Positions 10,165 through 21,394 of a stretch of DNA of 64,000 bases are shown in pieces. The position numbers were made by a program, and so were the translations under genes. This stretch comes from Leguminivora glycinivorella (taxonomy: Eukaryota > Arthropoda > Insecta > Lepidoptera > Tortricidae). A model generated the notes under the pieces. It did not search any database, was not told the origin of the DNA, and worked only from the letters and a program-made list of their open reading frames with translations. Where the stretch lies: contig NC_062978.1 in the NCBI RefSeq assembly GCF_023078275.1, positions 23,521,883-23,585,882 of the forward strand. The letters run 5' to 3'. Numbering within the stretch: position 1 is the first letter of the stretch; every line of letters starts with the position of its first letter.

Positions 10165-11350
10165 TGATCTTTCTTTTATGCGGGGGGCTTCGCCCCCCGA
10201 GCCCCCCTTTTCGTTACTCTTAAGGGTCACAAGAAAACCCTAAACCAACTTATTTTAAATACAACGTTGATCTTTCTTTCATGCGGGGGGGCCTTGCCCC
10301 CCGAGCCCCCATTTGTTTGCTCTTAAAGGTCACAAGAAAACGCTAACCCAACTTATTTTAAATACTACGTTAATCTTTCTTTTATGCGGGAGCTTCGCAC
10401 CCCGAGCCCCCCTTTTCAGGGTAACAAGAAAACCCTAGTCCAACTTATTTTAAATACAACGTTTATCTTTCTTTTATTCGAGCCCCCGTTTGTTTGCTCT
10501 TAAAGGTCACAAGAAAACGCTAACCCAACTTATTTTAAATACTACGTTAATCTTTCTTTTATGCGGGGGGCTTCGCCCCCCGAGCCCCCCTTTGTTTGCT
10601 CTTAAAGGTCACAAGAAAACGCTAACCCAACTTATCTTAAATACTACGTTGATCTTTCTTTCATGCGGGGGCTTCGCCCCCCGAGCCCCCCTTTTCTTTA
10701 CTCTTAAGGATAACAAGAAAACCTTAACCCAACTTATTTTAAATACAACGTTGATCTTTCTTTTATGCGGGGAGCTTCGCCCCCCGAGCCCCCCTTTTCG
10801 TTACTCTTAAGGGTCACAAGAAAACCCTAAACCAACTTATTTTAAATACAACGTTGATCTTTCTTTCATGCGGGGGGGCCTTGCCCCCCGAGCCCCCATT
10901 TGTTTGCTCTTAAAGGTCACAAGAAAACGCTAACCCAACTTATTTTAAATACTACGTTAATCTTTCTTTTATGCGGGAGCTTCGCACCCCGAGCCCCCCA
11001 TTTCAGGGTAACAAGAAAACCCTAGTCCAACTTATTTTAAATACAACGTTTATCTTTCTTTTATTCGAGCCCCCGTTTGTTTGCTCTTAAAGGTCACAAG
11101 AAAACGCTAACCCAACTTATTTTAAATACTACGTTAATCTTTCTTTTATGCGGGGGGCTTCGCCCCCCGAGCCCCCCTTTGTTTGCTCTTAAAGGTCACA
11201 AGAAAACGCTAACCCAACTTATCTTAAATACTACGTTGATCTTTCTTTCATGCGGGGGGCTTCGCCCCCCGAGCCCCCCTTTTCTTTACTCTTAAGGATA
11301 ACAAGAAAACCTTAACCCAACTTATTTTAAATACAACGTTGATCTTTCTT
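10165..11350. repeat. Higher-order duplication of about 592 bp within the satellite
   Basis: The block from about 10,165 to 10,758 is repeated at about 10,759-11,350. Both copies share rare unit variants: a unit lacking the TTTACTC segment (CCCCATTTCAGGGTAAC or CCTTTTCAGGGTAAC), a unit lacking the hairpin (TTATTCGAGCCCCCG), and GGGGGGGCCTTGCCC. Confidence 0.75.
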
Positions 11351-12059
11351 TTATGCGGGGGGCTTCGCCCCCCGAGCCCCCCTTTGTTTGCTCTGAAAAG
11401 TCACAAAAAAACGCTAACCCAACTTATTTTAAATACTACGTTAATCTTTATTTTATACGGGGGGCTTCGCCCCCCGAGCCCCCCTTTATTTGCTCTCAAA
11501 GGTCACAAGAAAACCCTAACCCAACTTATTTTAAATACAACGTTTATCTTTTTTTTATGCGGGGGGCTTCGCCCCCCGAGCCCCCCTTTGTTTGCTCTTA
11601 AAGGTCACAAGAAAACGCCAACCCAACTTATCTTAAATACTACGTTGATCTTTCTTTCATGCGGGGGGCTTCGCCTCCTAAGCCCCCCTTTGTTTGCTCT
11701 TAAAGGTCACAAGAAAACGCTAACCTAACTTATTTTAAATACTACGTTGATCTTTCTTTTATGCGGGGGCTTCGCCCCCCGAGCCCCCCTTTTCGTTACT
11801 CTTAAGGGTCACAAGAAAACCCTAACCCAACTTATTTTAAATACTACGTTGATCTTTCTTTTATGCGGGGGGCTTCGCCCCCCGAGCCCCCCTTTTCGTT
11901 ACTCTTAAGGGTCACAAGAAAACCCTAAACCAACTTATTTTAAATACAACGTTGATATTTCTTTCATGCGGGGGGCTTCGCCCCCCGAGCCCCCCTTTGT
12001 TTGCTCTTAAAGGTCACAAGAAAACGCTAACCCAACTCATCATAAATACTACGTTGATC

Positions 12060-15000
12060 TTTCTTTAATGCGGGGGCTTCGCCCCCCGAGCCCCCCTTTG
12101 TTTGCTCTTAAAGGTCACAAGAAAACGCTAACCCAACTTATTCTAAATACTACGTTGATCTTTCTTTCATGCGGGGGCTTCGCCCCCGAGCCCCCTTTTC
12201 TTTACTCTTAAGAATCACAAGAAAACCTTAACCCAACTTATTTTAAATACAACGTTTAGCTTTCTTTTATGCGGGGGCTTGGCCCCCGAGCCCCCTTTTG
12301 TTTGCTCTTAAAGGTCACAAGAAAACGCTAACCCAACTTGTCTTAAATACTACGTTGATGTTTCTTTCATGCGGGGGCTTCGCCCCCGAGCCCCCCTTTG
12401 TTTGCTCTTAAAGGTCACAAGAAAACGCTAACCCAACTTATTCTAAATACTACTTTGATCTTTCTTTCATGCGGGGCTTCGCCCCCGAGCCCCCTTTTCT
12501 TTACTCTTAAATATCACAAGAAAACCTAAACCTAACTTATTTTAAATACAACGTTGATCTTTCTTTTATGCGGGGGGCTTCGCCTCCCGAGCCCCCCTTT
12601 GTTTGCTCTTACAGGTCACAAGAAAACGCTAACCCAACTTATTCTAAATACTACGTTGATCTTTCTTTAATGCGGGGGGCTTCGTCCCCCGAGCCCCCTT
12701 TGTTTGCTCTTACAGGTCACAAGAAAACGCTAACCCAACTCATCTTAAATACTACGTTGATCTTTCTTTAATGCGGGGGCTTCGTCCCCGAGCCCCCTTT
12801 GTTTGCTCTTACAGGTCACAAGAAAACGCTAACCCAACTTATTCTAAATACTACTTTGATCTTTCTTTCATGCGGGGGGCTTCGCCCCCGAGCCCCTTTT
12901 CTTTACTCTTAAGGATCACAAGAAAATCTTAACCCAACTTATTTTAAATACAACGTTGATCTTTCTTTTATGCGGGGGCTTCGCCCCCGAGCCCCCTTTT
13001 TCTTTACTCTTAAGAATCACAAGAAAACCTTAACCCAATTTATTTTAAATACAACGTTTATCTTTCTTTTATGCGGGGGGCTTCGTCCCCCGAGCCCCCC
13101 TTTGTTTGCTCTTACAGGTCACAAGAAAACGCTAACCCAACTCATCTTAAATACTACGTTGATCTTTCTTTAATGCGGGGGGCTTCGTCCCCCGAGCCCC
13201 CCTTTGTTTGCTCTTACAGGTCACAAGAAAACGCTAACCCAACTTATTCTAAATACTGCGTTGATCTTTCTTTCATGTGGGGGGCTTCGCCCCCCGAGCC
13301 CCCCTTTTCTTTACTCTTAAGAATCACAAGAAAACCTTAACCCAATTTATTTTAAATACAACGTTTATCTTTCTTTTATGCGGGGGGCTTCGCCCCCCGA
13401 GCCTCCCTTTGTTTGCTCTTAAAGGTCACAAGAAAACGCTTACCCAACTTATCTTAAATACTACGTTGATCTTTCTTTCATGCGGGGGGCTTCGTCCCCC
13501 GAGCCCCCCTTTGTTTGCTCTTAAAGGTCACAAGAAAACCCTAACCCAACTTATTCTAAATACTACGTTGATCTTTCTTTAATGCGGGGCTTCGCCCCCC
13601 GAGCCCCCCTTTGTTTGCTCTTAAAGGTCACAAGAAAACGCTAACCCAACTTATTCTAAATACTACGTTGATCTTTCTTTCATGCGGGGGGCTTCGCCCC
13701 CCGAGCCCCCCTTTTCTTTACTCTTAAGAATCACAAGAAAACCTTAACCCAACTTATTTTAAATACAACGTTTAGCTTTCTTTTATGCGGGGGGCTTGGC
13801 CCCCCGAGCCCCCCTTTGTTTGCTCTTAAAGGTCACAAGAAAACGCTAACCCAACTTGTCTTAAATACTACGTTGATGTTTCTTTCATGCGGGGGGCTTC
13901 GCCCCCCGAGCCCCCCTTTGTTTGCTCTTAAAGGTCACAAGAAAACGCTAACCCAACTTATTCTAAATACTACTTTGATCTTTCTTTCATGCGGGGGGCT
14001 TCGCCGCCCGAGCCCCCCTTTTCTTTACTCTTAAATATCACAAGAAAACCTAAACCTAACTTATTTTAAATACAACGTTGATCTTTCTTTTATGCGGGGG
14101 GCTTCGCCTCCCGAGCCCCCCTTTGTTTGCTCTTACAGGTCACAAGAAAACGCTAACCCAACTTATTCTAAATACTACGTTGATCTTTCTTTAATGCGGG
14201 GGGCTTCGTCCCCCGAGCCCCCCTTTGTTTGCTCTTACAGGTCACAAGAAAACGCTAACCCAACTCATCTTAAATACTACGTTGATCTTTCTTTAATGCG
14301 GGGGGCTTCGTCCCCCGAGCCCCCCTTTGTTTGCTCTTACAGGTCACAAGAAAACGCTAACCCAACTTATTCTAAATACTACTTTGATCTTTCTTTCATG
14401 CGGGGGGCTTCGCCCCCCGAGCCCCCCTTTTCTTTACTCTTAAGGATCACAAGAAAATCTTAACCCAACTTATTTTAAATACAACGTTGATCTTTCTTTT
14501 ATGCGGGGGGCTTCGCCCCCCGAGCCCCCCTTTTCTTTACTCTTAAGAATCACAAGAAAACCTTAACCCAATTTATTTTAAATACAACGTTTATCTTTCT
14601 TTTATGCGGGGGGCTTCGTCCCCCGAGCCCCCCTTTGTTTGCTCTTACAGGTCACAAGAAAACGCTAACCCAACTCATCTTAAATACTACGTTGATCTTT
14701 CTTTAATGCGGGGGGCTTCGTCCCCCGAGCCCCCCTTTGTTTGCTCTTACAGGTCACAAGAAAACGCTAACCCAACTTATTCTAAATACTGCGTTGATCT
14801 TTCTTTCATGTGGGGGGCTTCGCCCCCGAGCCCCCTTTTCTTTACTCTTAAGAATCACAAGAAAACCTTAACCCAATTTATTTTAAATACAACGTTTATC
14901 TTTCTTTTATGCGGGGGGCTTCGCCCCCCGAGCCTCCCTTTGTTTGCTCTTAAAGGTCACAAGAAAACGCTTACCCAACTTATCTTAAATACTACGTTGA

Positions 15001-15100
15001 TCTTTCTTTCATGCGGGGGGCTTCGTCCCCGAGCCCCCCTTTGTTTGCTCTTAAAGGTCACAAGAAAACCCTAACCCAACTTATTCTAAATACTACGTTG
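12060..15100. repeat. Higher-order tandem duplication of about 1.5 kb (15 units)
   Basis: Copy A (about 12,060-13,575) and copy B (about 13,576-15,100) abut. They share an ordered series of rare variants: ACGTTTAGCTTTC with CTTGGCCC, ACTTGTCTTAAATAC, ACTTTGATC, CTTAAATATCAC, TTACAGGTC and GCGTTGATC. They differ mainly in the length of G and C runs, copy A often having five or fewer where B has six. Confidence 0.75.
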
Positions 15101-15557
15101 ATCTTTTTTTTATGCGGGGGCTTCGCCCCCCGAGCCCCCCTTTACTTTACTCTTAAGGATCACAAGAAAACCTTAACCCAACTTATTTTAAATACAACGT
15201 TGATCTTTCTTTTATGCGGGGGGCTTCGCCCCCCGAGCCCCCATTTGTTTGCTCTGAAAGGTCACAAGAAAACGCTAACCCATTTTATTTTAAATACTAC
15301 GTTATTCTTTCTTTTATGCGGGGGGCTTCGCCCCCCGAGCCCCCCTTGGTTTGCTCTTAAAGGTCACAAGAAAACGCTAACCCAACTTATCTTAAATACT
15401 ACGTTGATCTTTCTTTCATGCGGGGGGCTTCGCCCCCCGAGCTCCCCTTTGTTTGCTCTGAAAGGTCACAAGAAAACGCTAACCCAACTTATTTTAAATA
15501 CTACGTTGATCTTTCTTTCATGCTTCCCCCCTCGAGCCCCCCCCCCTTTTTTTCTGT

Positions 15558-16303
15558 TCTTATCTTCCGGCACCATCATCAGGCCTTGAAACCTAATCGT
15601 AATCATAGTTCATTACAAGACTTTTCTAAGAAGCCCAAAAACAGCTATGATACGATGTTCCATCATGTAGTTCCAGTTCATATCTTCCGGCTCCATCATC
15701 AGACCTTGAAACCTAATCGTAGTCAAAGTTCATTACAAGACTTTTCTAAGAAGCCCAAAAACAGCTATGATACGATGTTCCATCATGTAGTTCCAGTTCA
15801 TATCTTCCGGCTCCATCATCAGGCCTTGAAACCTAATCGTAGTCATAGTTCATTACAAGACTTTTCTAAGAAGCCCAAAAACAGCTATGATACGATGTTC
15901 TATCATGTAGTTCCAGTTCATATCTTCCGGCTCCATCATCAGACCTTGAAACCTAATCGTAGTCAAAGTTCATTACAAGACTTTTCTAAGAAGCCCAAAA
16001 ACAGCTATGATACGATGTTTCATCATGTAGTTCCAGTTCATATCTTCCGGCTCCATCATCAGACCTTGAAACCTAATCGTAGTCAAAGTTCATTACAAGA
16101 CTTTTCTAAGAAGCCCAAAAACAGCTATGATACGATGTTCCATCATGTAGTTCCAGCTCATATCTTCCGGCTCCATCATCAGACCTTGAAACCTATTCGT
16201 AGTCAAAGTTCATTACAAGACTTTTCTAAGAAACCCAAAAACAGCTATGATACGATGTTCCATCATGTAGTTCCGGTTCACATCTTCCGGCTCCATCATC
16301 AGA
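15558..16303 (+). repeat. 120-bp minisatellite, six copies plus a part
   Basis: Units begin at ATCTTCCGGCTCCATCATC (about 15,562, 15,682, 15,802, 15,922, 16,042, 16,162, partial 16,282) and contain GACTTTTCTAAGAAGCCC and GATACGATGTTCCATCATG. Alternating units carry AGACC versus AGGCC, and AGTCAAAG versus AGTCATAG. It begins directly where the 102-bp array ends. A forward frame is open across the junction (15,418-16,422), but both unit lengths are multiples of three, so openness is inherited from one unit. Confidence 0.92.
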
Positions 16304-16470
16304 TCAGTTCAACAGTACCATATTATTGTATTGTCATCAGAACTACATACAGCTGCCAATTTTCATTACGCTACGATCCTTGGAAGATGGTTAAATTAGC
16401 CTCCGCAGATTCCATTACATAGTTAGTTACATACACGACGACCTAATAAAAGCGTGTTAAAAAGAAAGAC
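16304..16470 (+). repeat. Unique tail of the 120-bp-repeat element
   Basis: After the last partial unit, the sequence continues with CATCAGATCAGTTCAACAG, TGGAAGATGG and CCTAATAAAAGCGTGTTAAA. From memory similar tails follow single copies of the 120-bp unit in lepidopteran repeats, so the array is probably inside a mobile element rather than free-standing. Confidence 0.45.
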
Positions 16471-16496
16471 ATTCACAAGTACGTAGTCACGAAAGA

Positions 16497-16570
16497 TAGA
16501 GGAAATAAATAGAATAGAAAAGAATAGAAACATTTTATTGACAAACTGTGTACAAAAGATAACAGGTAGG
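16497..16570 (-). repeat. Retroposon 3' end, minus strand
   Basis: Read on the minus strand it contains AATAAA followed by a short T/C/A-rich simple tail (complement of AATAGAATAGAAAAGAATAG). It looks like the 3' end of an unidentified retroposon. Confidence 0.4.
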
Positions 16571-16622
16571 TATATATAATGTATATGAAATACCTAATAT
16601 GAAATGCTGCTGGTGTATTGCC

Positions 16623-16860
16623 TGTGTGGTGACGGGTTAAGAATTTCACCACCCCCTTTCTTCCCGTGGGTGTCGTAGAAGGCGACTATGGGATATGGGT
16701 TAAATTGTGGCGTAGGCGAGAGGCTGGCAACCTATCACTGCAGTGTCACAGTTTCGTTTTCTTTCAACCCCTTATTTTGCCAAGAGTGGCACTGAAGCTG
16801 TAGTAGTTTCATGTGTTCTGCCTACCCCTTTATGGGATACAGGCGTGATTGTATGTATGT
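16623..16860 (+). mobile_element. Retroposon tail ending in TATG repeats
   Basis: Blocks GTGACGGGTTAAGAATTTCA, CCCGTGGGTGTCGTAGAAGG, GGCGTAGGCGAGAGGCTGGC and the end TCTGCCTACCCC...CAGGCGTGATTGTATG. The same block order is present in reverse at 38,045-38,300 and the 3' part at 40,465-40,535. The last 45 bases are shared with the coding LINE fragment ending near 42,650. Non-coding; LINE 3' UTR or a SINE using that LINE's tail. Confidence 0.75.
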
Positions 16861-18984
16861 AAATAGTCCCAACAGTTACCCGACATGGGCGTGCAATGTA
16901 ATAACTTATATCTACTTATTATCTATATTAACTTTTGTTATCTAACATGCAAATTATGCCTAAATATTGGGGGACACCTTACACAGATCAGCAGCAGTCG
17001 GAGTCTATGAACGGTAGTCTACTGCGTTAGAATTAACTTCGTTGTGGCGTCAAAAATGGCTGAATTTGTTCCACCCGGTGTCAATAGAGGGCGGTAATTT
17101 TATACTAGAGCTTTATTAGTCAGGTTAATGCCGTTGTCGATGCACTGCTAGAATAACAATTTTATAATGTTATTATCAAATGTACAGCTTTCGGTGTACG
17201 GTGAATTTGCTGACCACGGCTGTACGGTGAATTTGCTGACTCGCTTTCAATTATATTATAACAGTAATTTTATTGTCATTTAATATTTATCAGGGGCGAA
17301 TTGTACACATACTAGTTTGTATTTTGAAGTGAAACTTCTAATGCGACTTCCAACTGACAGCGCGTAATACTCAGGCGTTGTTATTTTGCGTGGAATGCCG
17401 TTCACTCAGCGCGTAACATTCTGTCTCAACGCGACTCACTCATACCATTCATTCACTTATTCACTCAGTGACAGAACAGAATACCCAGAATGGTTTTGAT
17501 AGGCTGGTTGGTTGGAATGTGTGTGTTTTATATTTAGATCGAGTGCAAAATGAGTTTATATTTGTTTTTTCAATAATTTGAGCAAATAGCAATGTCAAAT
17601 ATTCAAACAGTAAAATATGGATAATAAACCCAAAAACGTGATGGTCACTCGATAAAATGTTTTTGAGGTTATGTTTTGAAGTTTCACTTCTTTCGCGCGG
17701 AGGGACTACACGCACTGTTTTTTCTATATGATTATGAATAAAACTAAAATGAGTCGAATACTGCCATTCGCGAACAAGATCCGATCTTCACAGTCCCCGA
17801 ATGCCTATTGAGAATTCCTAATTCTATTTTAGCGGAAGACATTGAAAGAGATTGCTCGGATCTCATTCAAAGTTTTCTTTCACATTTAATGGGGTTTTGT
17901 GTTGAAAAGGAATTTTTAAAATCCGGGGTCTTTCGAAGTGAATTTATCAAGAATCCGTGACATTCAGGCCTGTTTTTATCTTTATAAAGAATTTGAAGCC
18001 TACAGTTTCAGTAGATAGAAAAAATATATTTCAAACAATTTTGGTAAGGGCATTTTTCCTTGCTAGGGGCCGAGATCAATCTTTCTTTTTGATATGAGTG
18101 AGCAAATTGACACTTTTCCTTTCTAGATCAAGTTCTAAAATTTTAATTCTTGCGTTTTTAAAACGTCGCAAAAAAGGTATTTTTTTAAATTGTTTTTTCT
18201 TTTATTGCGTTAGACCCGTATTACAGTCTTTCCTCAGAGAAACAAGGCAACTCTTGTAGGGCCTATTATTATTTATTCAAAAACCGTGTTTAGATTCGTT
18301 ATTTTAACAAGTCTGGGAAAATTTATGTTGTTGGTCGGCAACAAGTGACCCCTCATAAACGAATATAAATCTTTTAGAAACTTTCTGCATTACAAGAACA
18401 CTCTGTAATGCAGATAGCTTTAAATCTATGTGCCTAATTAGAAAATAATTCATTACGTCACTAGTGAAATATGTTTTAAGTAAGTATTTCTTTCATAAAA
18501 AGCCAATACCTACGAGTAATTTTTTCTTTGCCCATATTCAAAAGCATTCTTTTACTATCTTAATCAGACTTTTAAGTTATTCACCTGGCGTAACTAATTT
18601 TGAACTCATCTTTTATATTTCAAATAAAATTCATTCCACAATTATATTTAATTAAATAAATAGTTATAAAAGATTGTTAAAGTAACGAAATATTATCATT
18701 TCTAATGAATATACTTTGTAAAGTACCTAATTGTGGATTTTTCAAGACAGAAGTTATCAAATATTTAAAGATTTAATAGTACTTAATTATAAATTTCATC
18801 ATTCATTGCCTAGAAAACTTTCTTTTTCATTTTAAATTACAGCTTTTGATCAGAAATAATTCAAGTTGAGACAAAAATAGATAGAATAGATAGACCGATC
18901 TTTCGCTAAGCATTTTGGTTCGTTTCTGACGAAAACCCAGCCTAATACGAGGTAAATACGAACTTACTCTTTATATTCACTTTA
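16861..18984. other. Long AT-rich stretch without a recognised gene
   Basis: About 2.1 kb with no recognisable gene. A 24-bp sequence around TGTACGGTGAATTTGCTGAC is directly repeated at 17,193-17,241. A fragment GGGGGACACCTTACACAGATC (16,970-16,990) matches the repeat at 58,066. Around 17,325-17,350 and 17,670-17,700 are similar GAAACTTC words in opposite orientation. Otherwise I see nothing. Confidence 0.45.
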
Positions 18985-19306
18985 TATTCAAGAAAGGAGG
19001 AGGTTCTCAATTCGACTGAATGTTTTTTTTGTATGTATGTTACTCGATATCTCTGAGAATCGTGAACCGACTTTCAAATTTTTTTTTAATCGAACGGGTA
19101 TAACCCCGAGATGGTCCCATTGGCACCAAGTCGGGGTCTAATGACGGGATCTTGGAGAAATCGAGGATGGGAGGCTGTCATCGCCGCCCGTGAACAAACA
19201 TAGCCACTTGATGGTCTCATCGGAAAATCTGCGCTCGAAGTCACCAAACAACATGATGAGATGAGTAAATTTGATACATAAATACACTTTTCTGATCTTT
19301 ATAATA
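18985..19306 (+). repeat. Dispersed repeat with GAGATGGTCCCATTGG and AGTCGGGGTC blocks
   Basis: Contains TATGTATGTTACTCGATATC, AACGGGTATAACCCCGAG, AAGTCGGGGTCTAATGACGG and GGATCTTGGAGAAATCGAGG. I recall it as a lepidopteran interspersed repeat. It is cut at its 3' side by the repeat beginning at 19,307. Confidence 0.5.
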
Positions 19307-19455
19307 AAAAACCGGCCAAGAGCGTGTCGGGCCACGCTCAGTGTAGGGTTCCGTAGTTTTTCGTATTTTTCTCAAAAACTACTGAACCTATCAAGTTCAA
19401 AACAATTTTCCTAGAAAGTCTTTATAAAGTTCTACTTTTGTGATTTTTTCAGTTT
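19307..19455 (+). repeat. Dispersed repeat, CCGGCCAAGAGCG family, 5' fragment
   Basis: Nearly identical to the first 145 bp of the copy at 4449-4991 (AAAAAACCGGCCAAGAGCG, CACGCTCAGTGTAGGGTTCC), then stops abruptly at GATTTTTTCAG where the other copy continues. Confidence 0.8.
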
Positions 19456-20519
19456 CAGGAAAGGACACAGCATATTAAAAAAATCACCATAACCATCCTG
19501 AAAGACGGTCAAATATATTTCACTTCCCCCCAGCAATTGAGTGAGCGCCTGCTAATTGATGTATGCATTGCCTTAAACTTTCATCAGGCGCTATCCAAAT
19601 AATACCAAGCAGACAAAGTTGAAGGCAAACTCTAGTCTTTTATAGTCGGGCATGTTGCTTCGTCACCAGATAGCAGTTCCGGCGCCGGCGCACTGCTTCG
19701 ACAATATCCGTAGCACCCGCCAATTTCCGCACGATAAGCGCGACCAACACAGCTTGGCTCACCTGCCGCTAAAACTAGTTTAGCGTTCTTTACAAACTGC
19801 ATTTTATGACAGTTTAAGGATAAATATGTTCAGATAGAGGAGTCTTTTTCGTACCACTTTTGCAGATTTTTGAGAAAATCTTTTTTGAGGCTTCGTAGCC
19901 AAATGGTACCCTCATCATTTCGTTTAGTCGTTTACCCGACAGTAGTTTAGTTAAAATAATAATGGGTAAGAACTGAAACCCTTTTGTTTAAGCGTTTGAT
20001 GGTTTAATACAAATATAGAAATCTATTACAACAAATCTGTTCAGCGCCATCTAGCCGAGAATCAACCAAAGATCTAGCGCCATCTAGATTGTATCATTGA
20101 GACTAGTTGCGTATGTCTGTTATGCCTCGTAGGTACTTTTTTTATTAATTTAACATAAAATCTTCAATCGCAATTTCTGCCAATAAATATAGCTCTTTCT
20201 ATTTCATGGTTTAGAGAATAGAACCACGAATGAAACGCGAATATCGAATGATTATTTGAATATATTCGGGCGTAATATCGGTGTAAATTACGCGCTGAAA
20301 TCTCTGTGAAGGCTTGTTCATTATCATAATCCAACCTGAATCCAGGCTTATATTATGTGAACATTGGTACCTGTATTTTATTAGCTTGTTTTAGGGGATT
20401 TTATATCAAGAATGTCTATTGAACGGATTTAAAAATAGAAATGAGGTTGATCGTGATCATCGATAGACAGTTGTCTTTAGCTCTTGATTTTCGGTCCTAC
20501 GCAGAACTCAGCTTCGACT
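19456..20519. other. Stretch without a recognised gene
   Basis: No gene. 19,680-19,780 is locally GC-rich (TTCCGGCGCCGGCGCACTGC). GCGCCATCTAG words at 20,044-20,090 resemble those in the repeats at 57.4-57.8 kb. Confidence 0.4.
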
Positions 20520-20766
20520 TTAAAATGAAGCCGCTAAGCTTAAAAGCGACTGGGCCGGGACACATCTGCCGCATGCCAAACGACCTGTGTGCCAAGAAAT
20601 ATACCAAATGGACCGCAGACATTATTTAGCGGCGTGACGGCATATCGCGAAGAAGATGGCGGCACGATCTTGAAGTCATTTGAAGAGATTGCCCAAACAT
20701 TGGGGTAGACCGAGACGCGTGAAAGAAAGAGAAGCTTTTGCCCAACAATGGAACACGACAGGCTAA
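20520..20766 (+). pseudogene. LINE reverse transcriptase C-terminal tail, broken
   Basis: One frame gives GHICRMPNDLCAKKYTKWT, a stop, then RRDGISRRRWRHDLEVI, another stop, and VDRDAW and LLPNNGTRQAK pieces. This is the LINE C-terminal tail pattern (GHxxRMP...GRPRRRWRDDL...DRDxW) with at least two in-frame stops. It is immediately followed by the MITE at 20,775. Confidence 0.7.
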
Positions 20767-20774
20767 AATATTAA

Positions 20775-20918
20775 CCCCCTTATTCATAAACATTCACTAA
20801 AGTTATCAAGCCGATAAAGTTCGTTTGTCCCTTTCTATTTATCACACCAATAGATCGATAAGGGACAAACGAACTTTATCAGCTTGATAACTTTAGTGAA
20901 CGTTTATGAATAAGGGCG
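20775..20918. mobile_element. MITE, TAA target duplication
   Basis: The element begins CCCCCTTATTCATAAAC and ends GTTTATGAATAAGGGCG, with 55-bp near-perfect arms including CTAAAGTTATCAAG. TAA is found on both sides (20,772-20,774 and 20,919-20,921). A decayed relative may lie at 35,768-35,830 (CCCCTTTATTCAGAAACG). A TAA duplication fits Tourist-like (PIF/Harbinger) elements. Confidence 0.85.
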
Positions 20919-20921
20919 TAA

Positions 20922-21135
20922 TAAAAGCATAGCGTCACATGTAGAAACTATGAAACAGTGATCAGAGGCGGTATTCGGACCTCAATATCAGGTGAAATTG
21001 TAAATTATGCTGCAATCGCCATAATGGCTTGTTAGAGTACTTATCATAATCAGGGCTTCGGGCGCTAGGCTCCTCACAGACTGGTCAAGAAAGCTTTATC
21101 AACACACGAAAAATTGAGACGAGAATTATAGATCA
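20922..21135. other. Short unassigned stretch
   Basis: No gene or repeat recognised between the MITE and the large foldback. Confidence 0.4.
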
Positions 21136-21394
21136 AGAGCCCAGGCCCGCCAGACCTTCCTCAAATTCTCAAGGATGAAACTTTGGGACAATGTAGAGTT
21201 CACATCGGCGTTTAATGTGTGCATATTTTCTAGTTCGGCCCATCGGCCAATTTTTTGCTATCAAGTGATGAAGGTGAAAAAAAAAAGTGCTTACTTTCCT
21301 TAAATTCTCAAGGCTGATTTTTATATATGTGTTAGAGCACGTTGTTAGAAATTGGTTATCATCAATGCCAGACCGTTTCCGCCGGCCATAACTT

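Larger units (their letters stand above)
9943..15555. repeat. 102-bp satellite array, about 55 units, with a G/C hairpin
   Basis: The unit carries TGCGGGGGGCTTCGCCCCCC, GAGCCCCCC, a T-rich TTTGCTCTTAA or TTTACTCTTAA block, TCACAAGAAAA, CTAACCCAACTTATT and CGTTGATCTTTCTTT. Full units are 102 bp. GGGGGGC-TTC-GCCCCCC is a perfect 7-bp stem with a three-base loop, and the following CCCCCC run can compete for the same G-run. Two unit subtypes (GTTTGCTCTTAAAGGTC versus CTTTACTCTTAAGGATC) are interleaved. Because 102 is a multiple of three and two forward frames lack stops, 34-residue repeat peptides run open for up to 192 codons; I do not treat this as coding. Confidence 0.93.

Noticed and set aside
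10490..15589. Many forward open frames giving 34-residue repeat peptides (for example ASPPEPPFVCS and GLRPPSPPLFALKGHKKT types)
   Set aside because: A 102-bp unit without stops in two frames gives such frames automatically. Frames break at every homopolymer change, and both frames are equally open.
9943..16303. CRISPR array
   Set aside because: There are no unique spacers between short repeats; whole units repeat, and the context is an animal genome.
15418..16422. A 334-codon repeat protein
   Set aside because: Openness follows from units of 102 and 120 bp, both multiples of three; no promoter, start context or independent domain was seen. Kept only as a finding about the junction.
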